Shown: positions 7,590-16,818 of the stretch, in pieces
How positions within the stretch are numbered: position 1 is the stretch's first letter
Layout: every line of letters begins with the position of its first letter
Source: Eubacterium_G segne
Lineage (GTDB): Bacteria > Bacillota > Clostridia > Lachnospirales > Lachnospiraceae
DNA length: 64,000 nucleotides
Assembly: GCF_014287775.1 (NCBI RefSeq)
Contig: NZ_JACOOZ010000004.1
Coordinates: 124,001-188,000, forward strand
Direction of reading: 5' to 3'
The notes under the pieces: generated by a model
Told to the model about the DNA's origin: nothing
The model's database searches: none
What the model saw: the letters and a program-made list of their open reading frames with translations, nothing else
Position numbers and translations under genes: made by a program

Positions 7590-8027
7590 ATGTATATTCA
7601 TCAGATTTCAGTGTTCGTTGAAAACAAGCCGGGTAACATTGCAAACTTTACCAATTTTCTGGCTGAACACAAAATAGACATGCGAGCATTCCAGATTGCT
7701 GATTCAAGCGATTTTGGTATTATTCGTATTATTGTAGACGATTCTTTTAACACTCTTACTTTATTAAGAGACCATAATTGGGTATGTAATCTTGCACACG
7801 TCATTGGCGTAAAGCTTCCGGACGAGCCGGGTTCAATGTCTAAGGCAATGAATGTTATTGCTGCCAACGGATACAGCGTTGATTATGTTTATGCCTTCCT
7901 TGCAAGAGGCACAGACGATGCCCTTATGGTATTCCGTGTTAAGGACGAATACACAGACAAAGTCGCTTCATTATTGGTTAAGAACGGAATGAAAACTGTT
8001 GACCAGGAAGATTTGACTAAGATGTAG
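7590..8027 (+). CDS. Tandem ACT domain protein
   Basis: A 145-residue protein of two ACT domains: one starting IHQISVFVENKPGNIANFT and a second starting HVIGVKLPDEPGSMSKAMNV. ACT domains bind amino acids and regulate enzymes. In Clostridia this protein commonly follows paaK, often with indolepyruvate oxidoreductase genes, suggesting a role in aromatic amino acid or aryl-acid metabolism. An AAGGAGG site precedes the ATG, 12 bp after the paaK fragment. A rho-independent terminator follows. The protein itself looks intact although its partner is truncated. Confidence 0.85.
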   Translation: MYIHQISVFVENKPGNIANFTNFLAEHKIDMRAFQIADSSDFGIIRIIVDDSFNTLTLLRDHNWVCNLAHVIGVKLPDEPGSMSKAMNVIAANGYSVDYVYAFLARGTDDALMVFRVKDEYTDKVASLLVKNGMKTVDQEDLTKM

Positions 8028-8049
8028 TTTAGACGTTGATATTATTATT

Positions 8050-8084
8050 GAGCTAAACGGCAAATGCCATTTAGCTCTTTTTTC
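8050..8084 (+). terminator. Terminator of paaK-ACT unit
   Basis: Stem AGCTAAA-GGCA/TGCC-TTTAGCT around a short loop, followed by CTTTTTTCG, 22 bp after the ACT gene stop. Confidence 0.85.
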
Positions 8085-8323
8085 GTAGCATTATAGCAAT
8101 ACAAAAAGCGCCCCTCTACCTAAAGGAACAGGGCGACTGCTACGGTTACCAGTTTTCCAAACCGCTCCATTGACAAAATTCTAAACTACAATTTTTCGAC
8201 AGATGCGCCTGAAGAAAGCTAAACCCGACGATCACAAGACCGTCGGGTTTTTCGTTTTCTCACTATGTATTTACTTTATTTTTACATTTGTTCCGTCCAG
8301 GGATTTGTTTTATTTCGGAAGTT
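8085..8323. other. Intergenic junction with IS-end-like sequence and terminator
   Basis: No gene is visible. A 16-bp AAAAGCGCCCCTCTAC (8104-8119) recurs at 15697-15712. GACAAAATTCTAAACTA at about 8172 resembles the left end of the IS3 element at 14222. A perfect 10-bp stem AAACCCGACG/CGTCGGGTTT (8221-8250) followed by TTCG is a terminator, best read on the plus strand. The mixture suggests successive insertions and deletions. Confidence 0.5.
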
Positions 8324-10066
8324 TTACTTCGCTCTGATCACTTTTTTAATCTGCGGTCCCTGACCATTGCTCTTATTTAATCCTGTATTCATATAAATGT
8401 TCAGCTTCTTACCAGTCTGTGCTCCCTTTGGCAGCCATACAGTGTAGCTTTTCTTATTGCCTTTTATCCATGTATCACCAATCCTCATACCGCCGATCTT
8501 CGGAACTTTCTTCTTCAATGTTACTTTTACTTTATATTTTGTCCATGTGTACGGTTTGTGGTAAATCGGTGGGTACCAGTAATCTCCACTCCAGTGTCCT
8601 GGAGATGTCCAGCCTCTTACTTTCACCTTTTTCTTCTGTACAATCTTAATAGACTTCACAGCCGGTTTTACTGCCGAACCAGTCTTCAATGTCACTACGT
8701 CAGACGGTGTACCGGTTGCTCCATTCGCATAAGCCTGCGTACGGAACTTATAAGTTGTCAACGGCTTCAGATTCTTTACTATAGTTGCTTTATAACAATT
8801 ATAATCTTTCACCGTTTTTACAGTTGTCCACTTACCACCTTTGTAAATCTGAATTCTAGCATTTGTCCCCATCATCTTCGTGGATCCTACGGTTACTTTT
8901 GCATAATTATGATAAGTCACTACTGTAGGTTTTTTTAATTTCTCTACCGGTACATAAAGATTTGTTGTATAAGTCTTTCCATTCTTTGTTTTGAAGGTAA
9001 GCCAACTCTGTCTACCAGCTTTAATATTATAGATTGGAACTTCGCCATGAGCAACCTTGTTGCTGTTATAGTTCCATGTCTTTCCAGAAATATGATCGTA
9101 TACTTCTACGATTTTATCATCGGAATTTGCAGGTACCGTCTCTGCAACGACTTTTATGTTTCCTAACTGTGATTTCTTTACTTCTTGATGAGAACATTTA
9201 ATCTTCTCAGCCGAAATATAGTTATGTCCATTCAGATTAAAATCAAAAATTGCCGGGTAATAAGCACCCTTGCTAGTAGATATGCATACATAATATATTC
9301 CACGCGTTAGTACCTTTGCTCCAGGCTCCCACGCCTCTTTGCCATTGTATTGTGAGGATCCTTCGCTATAGATTTGATTATTATTAGAGTCATAGACACG
9401 AATGAACGTACGATTCTGTCCGAAATAAGTTGCTCTTTCTGTGTTAACAAGGTGGAAGCTTGGATCAATCACTGCTTTGTCTGCAACATTAAACTTGTAC
9501 CAACGTTCATCTGTTCCCGTTCCTGTCAGACCTTCATAAAGACTGTACGGATGTCCGGATAACGGAATCTCATATGCTGTATCTTTTGTAAGACCAATCT
9601 CGTCTTCTTTGAATCCGATTTTTTGATCAATGAATTCTGCGGTGATAGTAATATCCGTATAAGCTGCTGCATTTCTTGTAAATTCCACTTCACAGGCCTT
9701 TTCTACCCACTGACACGGATATAAATAAAGTACATTTGCATCCTTTACTGCTGTAGCCATACGGCTGGCAACTTCATGACCGCCTATCCATAATTTCGTA
9801 TGGTAATTCCGCATAGGAATATTGTGCGAAAATGTTACTTTCATCGGCCTCTGTGTATTATTTGTTACTTCAATATGCTGTTCAAGCCCATCTGTTCTCT
9901 CAAATTGTACTATTTGTGATCCTTCAGATTTAAATTCCACTGAGTGCGTAACAGATTCCGCTTTCACTCCAATATCAGTTGTGAACCAGCCACCTACAAC
10001 CAGGGTGCATAGCAGCAATCCCTTCAGTAAATAGTTACCTATTCGTTTCGACTTTAATTTCCTCAT
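8324..10066 (-). CDS. Secreted fibronectin type III domain protein
   Basis: A 580-residue exported protein with a basic signal peptide ending IGVKAES, two N-terminal beta-sandwich regions (residues ~35-125 and ~140-280), a bacterial Ig-like stretch, and an FN3 domain at roughly 385-470 (TYHNYAKVTVGS ... TTYKFRTQAYANG). A Lys-rich C-terminal module has an aromatic loop (GHWSGDYWYPPIYH) that may bind sugars. There is no LPXTG sorting motif. Start: AAGGAGG nine bases before ATG. It lies just downstream of a three-gene signalling operon on the same strand and is a plausible target. Enzymatic function is not evident. Confidence 0.75.
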   Translation of the reverse strand: MRKLKSKRIGNYLLKGLLLCTLVVGGWFTTDIGVKAESVTHSVEFKSEGSQIVQFERTDGLEQHIEVTNNTQRPMKVTFSHNIPMRNYHTKLWIGGHEVASRMATAVKDANVLYLYPCQWVEKACEVEFTRNAAAYTDITITAEFIDQKIGFKEDEIGLTKDTAYEIPLSGHPYSLYEGLTGTGTDERWYKFNVADKAVIDPSFHLVNTERATYFGQNRTFIRVYDSNNNQIYSEGSSQYNGKEAWEPGAKVLTRGIYYVCISTSKGAYYPAIFDFNLNGHNYISAEKIKCSHQEVKKSQLGNIKVVAETVPANSDDKIVEVYDHISGKTWNYNSNKVAHGEVPIYNIKAGRQSWLTFKTKNGKTYTTNLYVPVEKLKKPTVVTYHNYAKVTVGSTKMMGTNARIQIYKGGKWTTVKTVKDYNCYKATIVKNLKPLTTYKFRTQAYANGATGTPSDVVTLKTGSAVKPAVKSIKIVQKKKVKVRGWTSPGHWSGDYWYPPIYHKPYTWTKYKVKVTLKKKVPKIGGMRIGDTWIKGNKKSYTVWLPKGAQTGKKLNIYMNTGLNKSNGQGPQIKKVIRAK

Positions 10067-10250
10067 AACTTGTCCCTCCTTCTTATCTTCTTTTAATAAG
10101 TTCCAGAATATCTTTTAAAAACGACACGATTTTTCTAGTTAAAGTATAACAAATGCATTCGTTTTTTACCCTGTACTCAAGGACAGGTTTTCGTTATTTT
10201 ACTGAGAATTTCAATATGTAAACAAATATTTTCTGAACAAAGTGCGAATA

Positions 10251-10889
10251 TTATTGAATTTTTTCCGGGCTACTCGGAATGATAAAGTTTTTATTTGTCA
10301 CTGCGATTGCCAGCCGCGTCTTATTGGCATAACCGGTTTTTGACAAAATATTAGAGACATGGTATTTCACCGTCCTTACGGAAATGTTCATCCGCTCTGC
10401 GATCTCGCTGTACTCAAGCCCATCGCACACAAAGCGAAGCACTTCTATCTCTTTATTGGTAAATTCTGAACTATCCGCGAGACCAAGCTGTACGCTCGGT
10501 GTTTTATCTGGAAATACACTTTCCCCGTCCATCGTCCGATTGATCACATCAATCAATCGTTCAGGGCTAATATCCTTATACCAGAAGCTGTCTACTTTCG
10601 CCTCTCTTGCCCGCTGCAAATATCCGACTTCCACCATGGAAGTTACGATAATGATTTTTATATTTGGAAACTCTGCCTTTATTTCTGCTGCCGCTTCGAT
10701 CCCATCTTTATTTCCGGCTGTGCATACGTCCATCAACACAAGGTCGATCCGCTGTCTTCTACATATAGCAAGGGCGACATCCGCCCCATTTACGCTTGCC
10801 GCAAACTCATAATTATTGCTCTCTGAGATGACCCTCTCCATATTTTCACGGGGCATTCTCTGATCCTCTACAATTAATACCTGTTTCAT
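10251..10889 (-). CDS. NarL/LuxR-family response regulator
   Basis: A 212-residue two-domain regulator. The receiver domain has acidic residues E8/D9, phospho-acceptor D54 (VLMDV), S84 and K105. The C-terminal LuxR-type HTH starts FTNKEIEVLRFVCDGL and contains the recognition segment SVRTVKYHVSNIL. It would bind DNA after phosphorylation by a partner kinase. Its start overlaps the kinase gene stop (ATGA), so the two are translationally coupled. The nearest candidate target is the secreted protein gene downstream. Confidence 0.9.
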   Translation of the reverse strand: MKQVLIVEDQRMPRENMERVISESNNYEFAASVNGADVALAICRRQRIDLVLMDVCTAGNKDGIEAAAEIKAEFPNIKIIIVTSMVEVGYLQRAREAKVDSFWYKDISPERLIDVINRTMDGESVFPDKTPSVQLGLADSSEFTNKEIEVLRFVCDGLEYSEIAERMNISVRTVKYHVSNILSKTGYANKTRLAIAVTNKNFIIPSSPEKIQ

Positions 10890-12127
10890 GCTCTCTCCTC
10901 TTGAAATGTAATCGTCAACGCAAAGTACGGAAATGACTGTATTCGCATTTCTCCACCATAGTCAAATACATGTCGGGAAATATTATACAATCCGCCTTTT
11001 GGAACGATCTCTTTATCCGGCGCTGCTCCATTATTTGTGATGCAAATGCTGTATTGATGATTTTCATTTTGCATCTTGATGGAGAGCTCTGTCGCACCGG
11101 CATGGCAGACGCCATTTGTCAGGCACTCGCGCATTGCAAGGATGCAGATACTAGCCAGTTCCTCTGACTCCGACAAATCTCCCACACACACCACTTCTAC
11201 GCCAAGTGTCTTTGCATCCTGCAGAAATCTTTCAAAATCGCCTTCTTCCAGCGGATATTGGTTGTCGTTCCAGATTGCATTTACGGCGTGGCGAAATAAG
11301 CGCACCGCCTCTTTATCATCTGCATTCTCCTGTGTCAGACTCTGTCGGATCGCAGTCAGTCCGGCTCCCATCTGATCGTGAAGCTTTGTCTTTGCCGCAA
11401 GTACTTCTCGTTCACGTGTCAAGATTAACACATTATCCGACAGATAGCGGAGTTCTTTTGCTATTTCTTTTAACTGTTCGGTCTGCTTTGTCAGATTTAT
11501 TTTTTCTTCATATTTTTTTGTAATATCCAGGAAAATAGCTTCTGTATAAGCCTTTCCTTTCCGGTCTGTCACTTCATTTTCCCGATAGCTCCATGCCTTC
11601 CCGTCAGGAAAAAGGTAGATTTCTTTGTTGTTAATCCGGCTCACGCCATAACGCTCACACAGGCACAGTGCCTCTTTTAATTCCTCTTGCTTTTGCAAAT
11701 CTCTGTGAGCGATTGTTTGAAATAGGCGATACATCTGTTCATTGCAAAGTTTCACATATCCATCTTCTGTAAAATAACAGATTCCAATGGGCAATACATT
11801 CATCGCCTCTTTAATAGAATTCTGTCGGATTTTTTCTTTTCTTGTACGATGCAGCCAAAATCCTTCCCAGATAAGCAATCCATCGATCACACCGACGATG
11901 CACCACCAAATCCACAGTGAGACATCCGGCATTTGAAAATAAGCTGGTTTTCCTCGCTCTGCCTCGTAAGAATAGGCCAATGCATTTACAAGAAGAAACA
12001 AAAATACGAAGATTGCGATATTCATATGCCACTTTCGATTGTCGATCTTCATATCGTGGAAAACAAGAAGCAAGATCAAACTCGCCACGAGACTTAATAA
12101 TATTGCCAGCATCAAAAATGTCTGCAT
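10886..12127 (-). CDS. Membrane sensor histidine kinase (HisKA_3/NarX type)
   Basis: A 413-residue kinase with three N-terminal membrane helices (residues 5-90), a PAS-like region (~110-200), a coiled coil, and the LHDQMGAGLTAI box in which H250 is the likely phospho-acceptor. A GHKL ATPase domain follows, with N-box MRECLTNGV and a glycine box KGGLYNISRH. This architecture pairs with LuxR-type regulators, here encoded directly downstream with a 4-bp overlap. Its start overlaps the stop of the next upstream gene (TAATG). The signal is unknown. Confidence 0.85.
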   Translation of the reverse strand: MQTFLMLAILLSLVASLILLLVFHDMKIDNRKWHMNIAIFVFLFLLVNALAYSYEAERGKPAYFQMPDVSLWIWWCIVGVIDGLLIWEGFWLHRTRKEKIRQNSIKEAMNVLPIGICYFTEDGYVKLCNEQMYRLFQTIAHRDLQKQEELKEALCLCERYGVSRINNKEIYLFPDGKAWSYRENEVTDRKGKAYTEAIFLDITKKYEEKINLTKQTEQLKEIAKELRYLSDNVLILTREREVLAAKTKLHDQMGAGLTAIRQSLTQENADDKEAVRLFRHAVNAIWNDNQYPLEEGDFERFLQDAKTLGVEVVCVGDLSESEELASICILAMRECLTNGVCHAGATELSIKMQNENHQYSICITNNGAAPDKEIVPKGGLYNISRHVFDYGGEMRIQSFPYFALTITFQEERA

Positions 12128-13782
12128 TACGATTCACCTGCCTTTTCCACTGTAAATACAAATCGCCATATGCCATCTTCGCATGTGCAGGACTGTGCCA
12201 TTTCTGAAAAACAGGCAAGATCGGTCTCGCTTTCGATCTCCATACAGAATAGAATATCTTCACTCTGACTGCGGAGCTTTATCCACACCGAAGCGCAGCT
12301 GTCTACACATTTTTCCACTACATTTTCAAAAAATTGATACATAACAACAGCATCTCTTACATAGATTTTCTCCCCTTCCGGGAATGAGCATGCGCAGTCA
12401 ATATCTAACAATCGTAAACTGGAAAAGGATTCCTCTATACAGGCTTCCAGCTCGACGACGTCTGATACTTTTGATCTTTCTTCGATAAACTCTAGATTTC
12501 CGCGTCTTTTTATATATGTTCCAATGAGGCTGATTTTCACTAAAAGGATACGGCTTTTCTCCAGCTCTTCTTCCTCTTCGTAACGATTGAGCAATTCATT
12601 TAAAAGATTGATCTGTTTGGCAGTCTGTGTCTGCAGTTTGTCGAATAAGCGGTTTTTCTCACGCAGCATATTGATGGCTGCCTTCGTCTGATAATTTTCC
12701 TGCTCGATACAGTTACTTTCTTCGATCGTCTTTCTATTTTCTTCCATTCTCTCAAGAAGCTTAATAATGTCTTCCATATCTTCCTGCCAGAGAACATGAC
12801 CGCCACGAATTGTTCGATTCTGGATCCGCGTCTTTTTATCGATCACCACATCCTTCTCCACCGCATCCTTCATCGTCTTTTTCGATAATGGCATTGCATT
12901 CGCAGACGCATAACAAACGTTGTAATTCTGATCCGTAATCTGAGCACCCAATGTACAGACTTCAAACAGTTGATCGTACCCAGTATTTGTCTGGATCAAT
13001 CCGCAGCGCACACAGCTTTCCAGTATTCCAACGAAAAACAGACATAAGACAGCGGTAATGTCTCCGCCAATTTCCTGTACCCACGCCACACCGCTTATGA
13101 AGAGCACTGCATAGAGAACTGCAGCGCCGATCCCAAAAAGGGGAAGGTATTTCTTTTTCTGTGAATGCCTGCACTTGTAAATCATCAGAACAAAAGCAGT
13201 TAGAGCGCAGACTACTTCCCAAACCAACACCACATAATAGCCCCATCCGTATGTGTAATGACTATCTGACCACGCAGACCCTACCGGAAAAGAAAATACA
13301 AGCTGGTGCAAATCATTGGACAGCACAAGCAGAACTAAGACAGCTGTTGGAATATATACTCCTTTTAACCATTTAGGCAACCGATATTCTTCCGACTTTC
13401 CGAGAAAGAATGCTGCCTGCAATACTGCTACAGGAATGAACAACATCGGTATGTAATAGCTGTACCACAAGTAACGCGCGATCTGGTTATCCATTGTGAA
13501 AAAATATTTTGTCGTGCGCACAACAAACCAGAATATGATCAATTCTGCTATAAAAATCAATACATTCCGCACCGATTTCTGAATAACTCTTTTATAAATA
13601 CTGATGCCCCATCCGATATATACTCCAACGTAGATCATTGTCCGCAGCATACCACATATAATGCGGAGCGAACTTATTTTTCCTAATCTGCGACAGAGCA
13701 ATGCCGCGAGCATACATAGCAAAAAGAGCTGGATATTCAACTGTTCTCTGGATTCGTTTTTCTTTTTCATTAGCGTATTCAA
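12127..13782 (-). CDS. 7TM histidine kinase-like sensor, probably lacking catalysis
   Basis: A 551-residue protein with about seven N-terminal membrane helices (the histidine-kinase N-terminal 7TM region), a PAS-like segment around 265-330, a long coiled coil and a C-terminal region resembling a dimerisation plus ATPase unit (VKISLIGTYIKRRGNLEF). The expected phospho-acceptor His and clear G-boxes are not visible, so it may be a signal-sensing partner of the downstream true kinase rather than a kinase itself. It is the first gene of the three-gene operon; spacing and overlaps indicate one transcript. Base composition is visibly richer in GC than neighbouring regions. Confidence 0.75.
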   Translation of the reverse strand: MNTLMKKKNESREQLNIQLFLLCMLAALLCRRLGKISSLRIICGMLRTMIYVGVYIGWGISIYKRVIQKSVRNVLIFIAELIIFWFVVRTTKYFFTMDNQIARYLWYSYYIPMLFIPVAVLQAAFFLGKSEEYRLPKWLKGVYIPTAVLVLLVLSNDLHQLVFSFPVGSAWSDSHYTYGWGYYVVLVWEVVCALTAFVLMIYKCRHSQKKKYLPLFGIGAAVLYAVLFISGVAWVQEIGGDITAVLCLFFVGILESCVRCGLIQTNTGYDQLFEVCTLGAQITDQNYNVCYASANAMPLSKKTMKDAVEKDVVIDKKTRIQNRTIRGGHVLWQEDMEDIIKLLERMEENRKTIEESNCIEQENYQTKAAINMLREKNRLFDKLQTQTAKQINLLNELLNRYEEEEELEKSRILLVKISLIGTYIKRRGNLEFIEERSKVSDVVELEACIEESFSSLRLLDIDCACSFPEGEKIYVRDAVVMYQFFENVVEKCVDSCASVWIKLRSQSEDILFCMEIESETDLACFSEMAQSCTCEDGIWRFVFTVEKAGES

Positions 13783-13875
13783 ATGTATTCCTTTACTGTA
13801 TTATTCTATATTTTCTATCACTTCTATCTTACTATATTTGCACAGTTTCGACCATATGATAACGCATTTTATACC

Positions 13876-14130
13876 ATCGCCATAACTACTGTTGACACGC
13901 TTCGACTTGTAACCGTTTCGATAATCATCGGATTCTGAACGTTGTGATTTTGAATACCCCAAATGGTCATCCATTTCAGCTTCCATCATTTCCTTGATTG
14001 TACCTCCAAGAAGATCTTTTAATGCATCCTGGATGTCTTCAGCTGTCTGGATGTCATATTCATCCAATAGCTGGTGGATGATGGCACGTTTGCCATCGGT
14101 CATTTGTACCTTGTGTACTTTTTTTCTCTT
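13876..14130 (-). pseudogene. IS256-family transposase, N-terminal fragment
   Basis: About 85 residues match the N-terminus of Mutator/IS256 transposases: QMTDGKRAIIHQLLDEYDIQ, then ALKDLLGGTIKEMMEAEM, DDHLGYSKSQRS and NGYKSKRVNSSYGD. The frame then continues into unrelated sequence and stops. All catalytic DDE residues are lost. It is a relic that records an earlier insertion next to the signalling operon. Confidence 0.8.
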
Positions 14131-14221
14131 GCCATAATTAAGGCATCCTATAATAAATTTTATCATAGAAGGCCTATTAATTATATTTAAATATTAAATT
14201 TACAGAAAAACTTTCACAAAA

Positions 14222-15696
14222 GAGGGTGCGGACAAAATTCTGGACTACTATAGGGCTTCGAAAGGAGCTTTTTTATGTATTCAAAAGAACAAAAAGATAT
14301 TGCACTACGGATATATCATCAAACAGAGTCTGTAACTGAAACTATTAGGATTCTAGGGTATCCAACACGTAGAAATCTGTACACATGGATTGCTGAGGAA
14401 AATACCCCACCCAAAACAAGGAAAGAATATCCTGTAATTAATAATCCTCCTGATCATCCTCGCAATCCTCCATTAGAAGTAAAATTAGATGCAATTCACC
14501 GTTGCTATGAGCTCGGAGAAAATATAAAATATGTTTCAGAAGACATTGGGTATAGTAGAGCTAGTATTTATCAATGGCGAAAACGTTATTTAAAAGAAGG
14601 TACATTAGGTCTTATGAATCACAAAAACATTACTCCGGGAACATTAGTAGAAGGTTCTGTTTCAAGTACAGATATTTCTTCTGATGAAATAAATCAGTTG
14701 AAGACTCAAATACAAGATATGCAATTAGAAATAGATATTCTTAAAGAAACGATAAATGTATTAAAAAAAGACCCAGACATCGATCAGAGTGCTCTCAGCA
14801 ACAGAGAGAAGGCGGTGATAATCGATGTCTTGAAAAATAGATACTCACTGCCATTATTATTACAGAAATTACAATTATCAAAAAGCAGTTATTATTATCA
14901 GGAACAATCCCTACAAAAAGAAGATAAATATACACTTTTACGTGTTAGAGTCATTGAATTATTTACAGAGAATAAAGGTCGATATGGTTACAGACGAATT
15001 CACGCCCTACTTAAGCGTGAAAATATAATTGTCTCAGAAAAAGTTATTCGTAGGATTATGAAAGAAGAACAACTTGTAGTAAAAATCAAACGAACTCGTA
15101 AATATAATTCCTATCAAGGTGAAATATCTCCAGCAGTAGATAATCTAATTAACAGAAATTTTTCTGCATCTAAACCTAACGAAAAGTGGTTAACAGATAT
15201 AACCGAGTTTGCAATTCCAGCAGGAAAGGTTTATTTATCGCCTATAGTAGATTGTTTTGATGGCTTACTTGTCAATTGGAATATAAGCACTTCTCCAGAT
15301 GCATTACTTGTCAATTCTATGCTTGACGATGCAGCTAAATTACTATCTGTAGGAGAAAAACCAATCATACATTCAGACAGAGGCGTACACTACCGCTGGC
15401 CAGGCTGGATTGACAGGATGGAGAAAAATGGTTTCATACGATCAATGTCAAAGAAAGGCTGTTCACCTGATAATTCTGCCTGTGAGGGCGTATTTGGAAG
15501 AATTAAAAATGAGATGTTCTATAATGCAGATTGGTCTGGGGTAAACATCTCAGAATTTATTGGTATTTTAAATGATTATCTTTATTGGTATAATGAAAAA
15601 AGAATAAAAAAATCATTAGGATATTTGAGTCCTATATAGTACAGACATAGACTTGGATTGGTCACTTAGATAGTCCAAGAAAATGTCCGCACCCTC
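14222..15696 (+). mobile_element. IS3-family insertion sequence
   Basis: The element is bounded by imperfect inverted repeats: left from GAGGGTGCGGACA (14222) through GGACTA, right from TAGTCC (15671) through TGTCCGCACCCTC (15696), about 21 of 26 bases matching. A possible 4-bp target duplication AAAA flanks it (14218-14221 and 15697-15700). It carries one transposase gene. It has inserted at the edge of the hairpin terminator of the BspA-like gene. Confidence 0.85.
14275..15639 (+). CDS. IS3-family transposase, single fused frame, C-terminal stop
   Basis: A 454-residue transposase with an N-terminal HTH (residues 1-100), a leucine-zipper-like coiled coil (IQDMQLEIDILKETINVLKK) and an rve DDE domain: KWLTDITEF (D1), IIHSDRGVHY (D2), SACEGVFGRIKNEMF (E). 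Many IS3 elements need a -1 frameshift between two frames; here one frame is continuous. The frame ends GYLSPI then TAG, yet the next codons read YRHRLGLVT, the usual family tail. A CAG-to-TAG change has probably removed about ten residues. Ribosome binding site AAAGGAG is present. Confidence 0.9.
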   Translation: MYSKEQKDIALRIYHQTESVTETIRILGYPTRRNLYTWIAEENTPPKTRKEYPVINNPPDHPRNPPLEVKLDAIHRCYELGENIKYVSEDIGYSRASIYQWRKRYLKEGTLGLMNHKNITPGTLVEGSVSSTDISSDEINQLKTQIQDMQLEIDILKETINVLKKDPDIDQSALSNREKAVIIDVLKNRYSLPLLLQKLQLSKSSYYYQEQSLQKEDKYTLLRVRVIELFTENKGRYGYRRIHALLKRENIIVSEKVIRRIMKEEQLVVKIKRTRKYNSYQGEISPAVDNLINRNFSASKPNEKWLTDITEFAIPAGKVYLSPIVDCFDGLLVNWNISTSPDALLVNSMLDDAAKLLSVGEKPIIHSDRGVHYRWPGWIDRMEKNGFIRSMSKKGCSPDNSACEGVFGRIKNEMFYNADWSGVNISEFIGILNDYLYWYNEKRIKKSLGYLSPI

Positions 15697-15738
15697 AAAA
15701 GCGCCCCTCTACTTTCTTGAGCAGAAATGCGCTTTTTT
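15697..15738 (-). terminator. Hairpin terminator downstream of BspA-like gene
   Basis: AAAAGCGC (15697-15704) pairs with GCGCTTTT (15729-15736), with T runs on both sides, so it can work in both directions. It lies 20 bp after the gene stop and directly at the IS3 right end. Confidence 0.6.
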
Positions 15739-15758
15739 GCTTTTTTCACTATTAACTT

Positions 15759-16745
15759 TTATTTAATTTTAACTTTATAAGCTTTAGACCAACTAGAATT
15801 TAAAACCTTTCCATTATATAACTGAGAATTCTGTACTCGCACATATAATTTTTTCTTTTTCTTCAACTTAGAGTTTGAAAGCGTGAAACTGCACTTCTTA
15901 ACTTTCTTGTCCAGAATTTTCTTTTTGAAATTTTTAGTTGTTGAAACCTGAACTCTGTAACCATATGATGAAGCTACTTTTAAAATTTTAATCTTTACCT
16001 TTTTTGCTTTTTTCTTCTTGTTAGCTTTCAAAACCTTTGATGGCTGAACCTGTATCTTAGCAAAATGGATTGTGGCATTTTTAAGTTCCTTATTATTGTC
16101 ACTTATTCTAATTTTTAGCCAGCCCTGCTTTGAGCCTCCATAATATATGTCCTTAAAATTTTTACAGCCTTTAAAAACTTCAAATGATATATTCTGAACA
16201 TTCTCCGGTATGGTAATACTTTTTAGTTCTGAATTTGCAAATGCATCATAGTCAATTTCTTTTACTGATGTTGGCAATACTATGTTTTCTGCCGGCACAT
16301 TGGCAAACATATATGAACCTATCAAGGTTACTTATGAACCTATGTTAATTGTCTTTAAGTTCTTACATCCTGCAAAAACCGGGCTCACCGTTCCTTCGCA
16401 GTTTACTGCATTAAAATTAACTGTACTTAATGACTCGCAGTTTTTAAACGCTTCAAAACTTATACGTGTTATCCCTTCCGGTATTGTAACTTTGCTAATT
16501 TTCGAGTTCAAAAAAGCATCATAATCTATCCCTTTTACTTCATAACCATCTAATGTTGACGGTATTATAACATCTGTTGCGCTGCCTAAGTATTTTTCAA
16601 TAGTTGCATCTCCACTACTTAAAGAATACTCATACTCCCCACTTCTAATATTTTCCGCTTTCACTGTTCCTGAAATCATTCCCACTAACATCAATGTTAC
16701 TATGAATGTAAGCACAATCCCTACATATTCTTTTGATTTTTTCAT
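15759..16745 (-). pseudogene. BspA-like leucine-rich repeat surface protein, interrupted by in-frame stop
   Basis: The upstream part (start 16745 with AAAGGAG six bases away) has a signal peptide and LRR_5 repeats such as IDYDAFLNSKISKVTIPEGI. It ends KTINIGS-TAA at 16332-16334. Reading on in the same frame gives VTLIGSYMFANVPAENIVLP, further LRR_5 repeats and a Lys-rich FN3-like tail. One nonsense codon therefore splits a protein of about 328 residues. Readthrough or re-initiation at the Met after the stop cannot be excluded. BspA-type repeats mediate surface adhesion in gut and oral bacteria. Confidence 0.8.
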
Positions 16746-16818
16746 AAAAAACTCCTTTATACCTTCCTTTGATAATATAATTCTGCTATGTCTCTTAATG
16801 ACTATAACATTTTTTTGC

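Noticed and set aside
8104..8119. 16-bp repeat shared with 15697-15712 as possible element ends
   Set aside because: One copy is explained by a terminator at the IS3 right end; no inverted or direct structure links the two as element borders.
8171..8188. IS3-left-end-like sequence
   Set aside because: Only about 14 of 18 bases match and no transposase or second end is nearby, so it is at most a relic.
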